DNA of 64,000 nt from a virus: positions 18,418 through 82,417 of the IMG/VR virus record IMGVR_UViG_3300036860_000542; one strand, 5' to 3'. The notes beneath the pieces are model-generated. The model saw nothing but the letters and a program-made list of their open reading frames with translations, did not search any database and had not been told where the DNA came from. A program made the position numbers and the translations under genes. This document shows positions 61,277 through 64,000 of the stretch, one piece after another (positions within the stretch are counted from its first letter, which is position 1; each line of letters opens with the position of its first letter).

Positions 61277-62926
61277 TCAATCGTCTTCTAACATGTCGAA
61301 AGAATAGAAGGGGGGGTCTTTCACTCTGCCACTCGGATTCCCCTGGACCTGTAGGAGAATGCCCTTGCTCTCTAGCTTGATTCTAGCCTCGTTCTTGAGC
61401 CACTTCCCGAAGGTGTTGGCCGTCTTGAAGACCTTGGTGAAGGGCGTCTCCATGTTCAAGGCCCCGGTCCCGGACAACTCCTTCAGCTCCTCCCACAACG
61501 TGGTGACGCTTAGCTGTCGTCCACGGTTGGTCCTCTTCTCCATCCACTTGTAGACCATGTCCACGCCGGGGTCCTCCTCAGCGCTGAACTGGACCTGTTC
61601 GGCGATCGCCATCTTCAGCTCCTCCTCGGCGCCGTCGAGTCCCATCGCCCGGAGGTACGTCTGGAAGATGCGCTCGAAGCCGGGGAGGCGCGAGGCGGGG
61701 TTGGTGACGCGGATGTTGGGGAGCGCGGCCACCATGTTGCTCAGGATGTACACCCACTCTCCGAGCAGCTTCTTCCGATCTCGTTGGACCTCACGGACCA
61801 TCTCGCTTGGATCACGGATCGCTGCTTGGGTCTGCGGCGCCAGCTTGATGAAGCGTGTGCGCTGCGTGAGATCGAAGCGACGGAAGCTCTTCGGATCGGC
61901 GGAGCTCACCGCGATGAAGCAGTTCGGCTTGACGATATGGAGCGCGTCGTTCTCGTTGTGCTTGCGCTTCGCAAACCCGGCGCCGGTCGCGTACGCCGCC
62001 AACTTGTCGGGCAGCCAGTCGATGAACCGATCGGCGTTGTCGATATGGAAGATCGGGACGGAGTGGAGAGCCTGCGACGGGAAGCTGTCCTCTCCTTTGT
62101 CGGAGAGGATCTTCGCCTGCGGGTAGCCGGTGAACAGCGTGCAGATGCGACTCAGCGCCAACGTCTTGCCCGAGTTCGGCGGCCCGTCCACAAGGAGGAG
62201 CGGCCGACCGTCTGTCATGAGCTCAGCGAAGGCGATGCCGCAGATCCAAGCTGCGAAGACGTGCTTCATGACGGTGGCTGAAACCTTCCCGTCCGTGGCG
62301 TAGGAGAGATCGTCGATCAGCATCGGGTGCAGCATGTTGTGAGGCCCAATGTCGATGTCCGAGAGGGAAACAGGCACCTCTCGAGTGTCCTGCGTGCGGT
62401 TCACGTGGAAGTAGACGTCGTCTTGGCCGTTCATGACGAGCTGTGGGGGACCGTCGCCGGTGATGCGCCACACCATGCCGTCGTTGGCGTTGATGTACAG
62501 ACGGTTGTTGGCGACGTCGTAGTGGGAGAACTTGTGGAGGCGGACGGGACGGAGGTTGTAGTGGCGCACGCGGTCGGCGATGAACTGCGTCACGAAGTGT
62601 GTGAGCTTGTCGCCCTTGATGAGACCGTACCGGGTGCTGAGCCAAGCGGTGAAGTACGGATCCTTGAGGTCGATCATCAGCGCGTCGCGGCCGACGCCAT
62701 CGAGGATGTACGGTTCTCCCTCGACGCTGAAAGGTCTCGATCCGAACTCACGTTGTTCGTGGTCCCAGATCGCCCGTCCGATGACTTCGTAGTCCGTCGG
62801 GGGCGGGGCTCCTTGGTCTCGAGCCTCCTGCTGAGCCGCCTTCACGCCCCGTTTGGCGCGGTCCGCGACGCGACGTCCACTGTTGGCTGCTTCTGTTAGA
62901 CGACGGAGACGTTCTTCCGGCGTCAC
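61277..62926 (-). CDS. SF3-like replicative helicase/primase-associated ATPase
   Basis: 549 residues from GTG 62926. Residues 1-200 are an accessory domain of unknown type. The ATPase core has Walker A GPPNSGKT (248-255), Walker B FHIDNAD (293-299), a polar sensor strand IAVSSADP and DLTQRTRFIKL with a possible Arg finger (R356 or R358). The layout fits D5/P4-type SF3 or phage-plasmid primase C-terminal helicases. A C-terminal alpha/beta region likely holds a winged helix. Preceded by a promoter and the putative origin. Palindrome 15 lies in the ATPase region. Confidence 0.75.
   Translation of the reverse strand: MTPEERLRRLTEAANSGRRVADRAKRGVKAAQQEARDQGAPPPTDYEVIGRAIWDHEQREFGSRPFSVEGEPYILDGVGRDALMIDLKDPYFTAWLSTRYGLIKGDKLTHFVTQFIADRVRHYNLRPVRLHKFSHYDVANNRLYINANDGMVWRITGDGPPQLVMNGQDDVYFHVNRTQDTREVPVSLSDIDIGPHNMLHPMLIDDLSYATDGKVSATVMKHVFAAWICGIAFAELMTDGRPLLLVDGPPNSGKTLALSRICTLFTGYPQAKILSDKGEDSFPSQALHSVPIFHIDNADRFIDWLPDKLAAYATGAGFAKRKHNENDALHIVKPNCFIAVSSADPKSFRRFDLTQRTRFIKLAPQTQAAIRDPSEMVREVQRDRKKLLGEWVYILSNMVAALPNIRVTNPASRLPGFERIFQTYLRAMGLDGAEEELKMAIAEQVQFSAEEDPGVDMVYKWMEKRTNRGRQLSVTTLWEELKELSGTGALNMETPFTKVFKTANTFGKWLKNEARIKLESKGILLQVQGNPSGRVKDPPFYSFDMLEDD
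61962..61974. repeat. TTGCG-N3-CGCAA palindrome 15
   Basis: TTGCGCTTCGCAA in the helicase gene, after the Walker B region. Confidence 0.8.
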
Positions 62927-63047
62927 GACTGGTTCCCCAAACGATCATTCACGAGGTCCCCTCTGAAGATCTTCCCGGGCTGTGATCAGCCGGTTCCGCT
63001 TCCGGCTCAAAGGCGCCTACCCCCAGATCCGACAGGCGCAAGGATCG

Positions 63048-63077
63048 GTTCTACGCCCAACCCCCCGATCCTGTCAA
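63048..63077 (-). promoter_or_regulatory. sigma70-like promoter of the helicase gene
   Basis: TTGACA (63072-63077), 18-nt spacer, TAGAAC (63048-63053) on the minus strand. ATGTACA copies at 63109-63115 and 63146-63153 lie just upstream. Confidence 0.5.
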
Positions 63078-63108
63078 GGCGAAGTGAAAAGTGACCGTAG
63101 TGGCGCCC

Positions 63109-63153
63109 ATGTACAAAGGGCCGACGATTTTTCCTTGACGCCTTGATGTACAT
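63109..63153. promoter_or_regulatory. paired ATGTACA(T) elements in the divergent interval
   Basis: ATGTACA (63109-63115) and ATGTACAT (63146-63153) in the 265-nt gap between the two helicase genes, with a plus-strand TTGACG 5 nt before the second. Confidence 0.4.
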
Positions 63154-63191
63154 GAAGCAAGGTGGAACCTTCAACACAGAGGGGACCAAAA

Positions 63192-64000
63192 ATGGGGATC
63201 GAGCCGAGCACTCGGGGGAGTGCCGGGAAAACGGTGGTCGCGGTAGCCGCGTGCAATTGGGTGCGGAAGGCCGACCGCCAGGGGAAGTGGGACGACTGGT
63301 ACGCCTGTCCGCTGGACCTGGCTGTACAGCTCAAGGATGTACCTGGGGTACGGATGCTCAGGGGCGGCACGCCCATCGTCCATAGGTCCCATCTGCCGTT
63401 GATCGCGGCTCTCGCCCCAGACCTCAAGGTGGATGAGTACGACCCCGGTTCCCGTCGGGGAACCGTGACCTGGCCCTGGCCGATCTTCCGAGACCACTCG
63501 GCCATCAGCCTGCCGGCCCGGACAGTGGAGCGTTGCTCCGCCGTCGGCCTCGAACCCCGAGCGTACCAGTACCTGGGCGCCGGCTTTCTCCGAAGCAGAT
63601 CCGGCGCTCTAATCGCGGACCAGATGCGCCTGGGCAAGACCCTCCAGGTCGCCATGAGCTACGACCCGTCCGAAGGCCCGCTCGTAGTCGTCGGGCCGCT
63701 CAACGTCCGGCCGGTCTGGACGCGGCTGTTCCGTCTGCTCTGGCCCGAGATCGATCCCGTCATCCTGGACGGTCGGGTCTACGACAAGGAGCGCATCGAG
63801 AGCGCTCAGCTCGTCTACGTCCACTACGATGTCCTCTCCGCCTGGCAGTCGTTCGGCTGGAAGAAGATCGGACTCCTCGTCCTGGACGAGGCCCACGTTC
63901 TCGCTACGACGTCCCGGTCACTGCGCACTCAGGCCACCTCGCTCCTATCCCTCCTGGCGAGGCGCTGTGTGGCAGTGACCGGGACGCCCCTTTGGAACAA
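63192..64000 (+). CDS. SNF2/DEAD-type helicase, truncated by the window end
   Basis: The frame is open through the window edge, giving 269 residues. GGGG precedes ATG 63192. An N-terminal domain of about 130 residues is followed by the ATPase start: ADQMRLGKTLQVA (Walker A-like), VVVGPLNVRPVW (motif Ia), LVLDEAHVL (DEAH box) and VTGTPLWN (motif III). Typical of SNF2-family phage helicases involved in replication or recombination. Its location opposite the SF3-like gene suggests a replication module. Confidence 0.82.
   Translation, partial: MGIEPSTRGSAGKTVVAVAACNWVRKADRQGKWDDWYACPLDLAVQLKDVPGVRMLRGGTPIVHRSHLPLIAALAPDLKVDEYDPGSRRGTVTWPWPIFRDHSAISLPARTVERCSAVGLEPRAYQYLGAGFLRSRSGALIADQMRLGKTLQVAMSYDPSEGPLVVVGPLNVRPVWTRLFRLLWPEIDPVILDGRVYDKERIESAQLVYVHYDVLSAWQSFGWKKIGLLVLDEAHVLATTSRSLRTQATSLLSLLARRCVAVTGTPLWN

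Noticed and set aside
647-61974. Treating the TTGCG-N3-CGCAA family as a CRISPR array.
   Set aside because: Copies are kilobases apart, mostly inside genes, with no spacer-repeat periodicity and no cas gene.
1-64000. tRNA genes, prompted by TTCGA-type strings near 16985, 54202 and 59130.
   Set aside because: All lie inside confident coding frames and no acceptor-stem or anticodon-arm pairing surrounds them.

Overview
The window reads as one stretch of a large, GC-rich, gene-dense virus of bacteria (or a virus-derived element). About 120 mostly small genes are packed with 1-8 nt ATGA/TGATG/GTGA overlaps. It carries a tyrosine recombinase, two endonuclease VII-like HNH proteins, several peptidoglycan-degrading enzymes, receptor-binding-type proteins and a replication helicase. 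I found no rRNA, tRNA, ribosomal protein or central-metabolism operon. The host cannot be named from the sequence.

Layout. (1) 1-1.2 kb, plus strand: an orphan response-regulator receiver and hypothetical genes. (2) 1.2-17.1 kb, mainly minus: a carbohydrate block of at least five glycosyltransferases, two methyltransferases and an RmlB-like dehydratase, interleaved with small phage-type genes, a MazG-like pyrophosphohydrolase and the recombinase. A plus-strand pair, fcl and gmd, makes GDP-L-fucose. (3) 17.1-33.1 kb, minus: what I take to be the virion block. It has many proteins with one C-terminal membrane helix followed by Lys/Arg, a protamine-like Arg/Lys-rich protein fused to a membrane domain, two small beta-rich candidate capsid proteins with strong hairpins after them, and a peptidoglycan-binding membrane protein. 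No terminase, portal, tape measure or tail-tube gene is recognisable, so a tailless virion with an internal membrane is the leading hypothesis. (4) 33.1-34.1 kb: a non-coding kilobase rich in palindromes and consecutive hairpins. (5) 34.1-48.2 kb, plus: an early/regulatory block with a DUF932-like protein, a GHKL-ATPase/HExxH fusion, three ParB/Srx-type proteins including a full ParB, a zincin, lipoproteins, endonuclease VII and a J-domain protein. (6) 48.4-57.6 kb, plus: lysis/entry and receptor-binding genes (transglycosylase, M23 peptidase, three proteins sharing one N-terminal domain, an SGNH hydrolase and a beta-helix-like spike). (7) 57.6-60.2 kb, minus: small genes including a CHAP/NlpC-like hydrolase. 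(8) 60.2-64 kb: a holin-like protein, iteron-like repeats, an inverted repeat with an AT-rich loop, an SF3-like helicase and the start of a SNF2-type helicase.

Two dispersed DNA motifs link these blocks. A perfect inverted repeat TTGCG-N3-CGCAA occurs 15 times; a rough independent-base estimate predicts fewer than one. The ParB protein is an obvious candidate binder, in the manner of KorB on plasmid RK2. An 8-bp palindrome ATGTACAT, or its core TGTACA, sits at the 5' end of many transcription units and sometimes contains the start codon. Functional statements come from motifs read by eye, without database searches.
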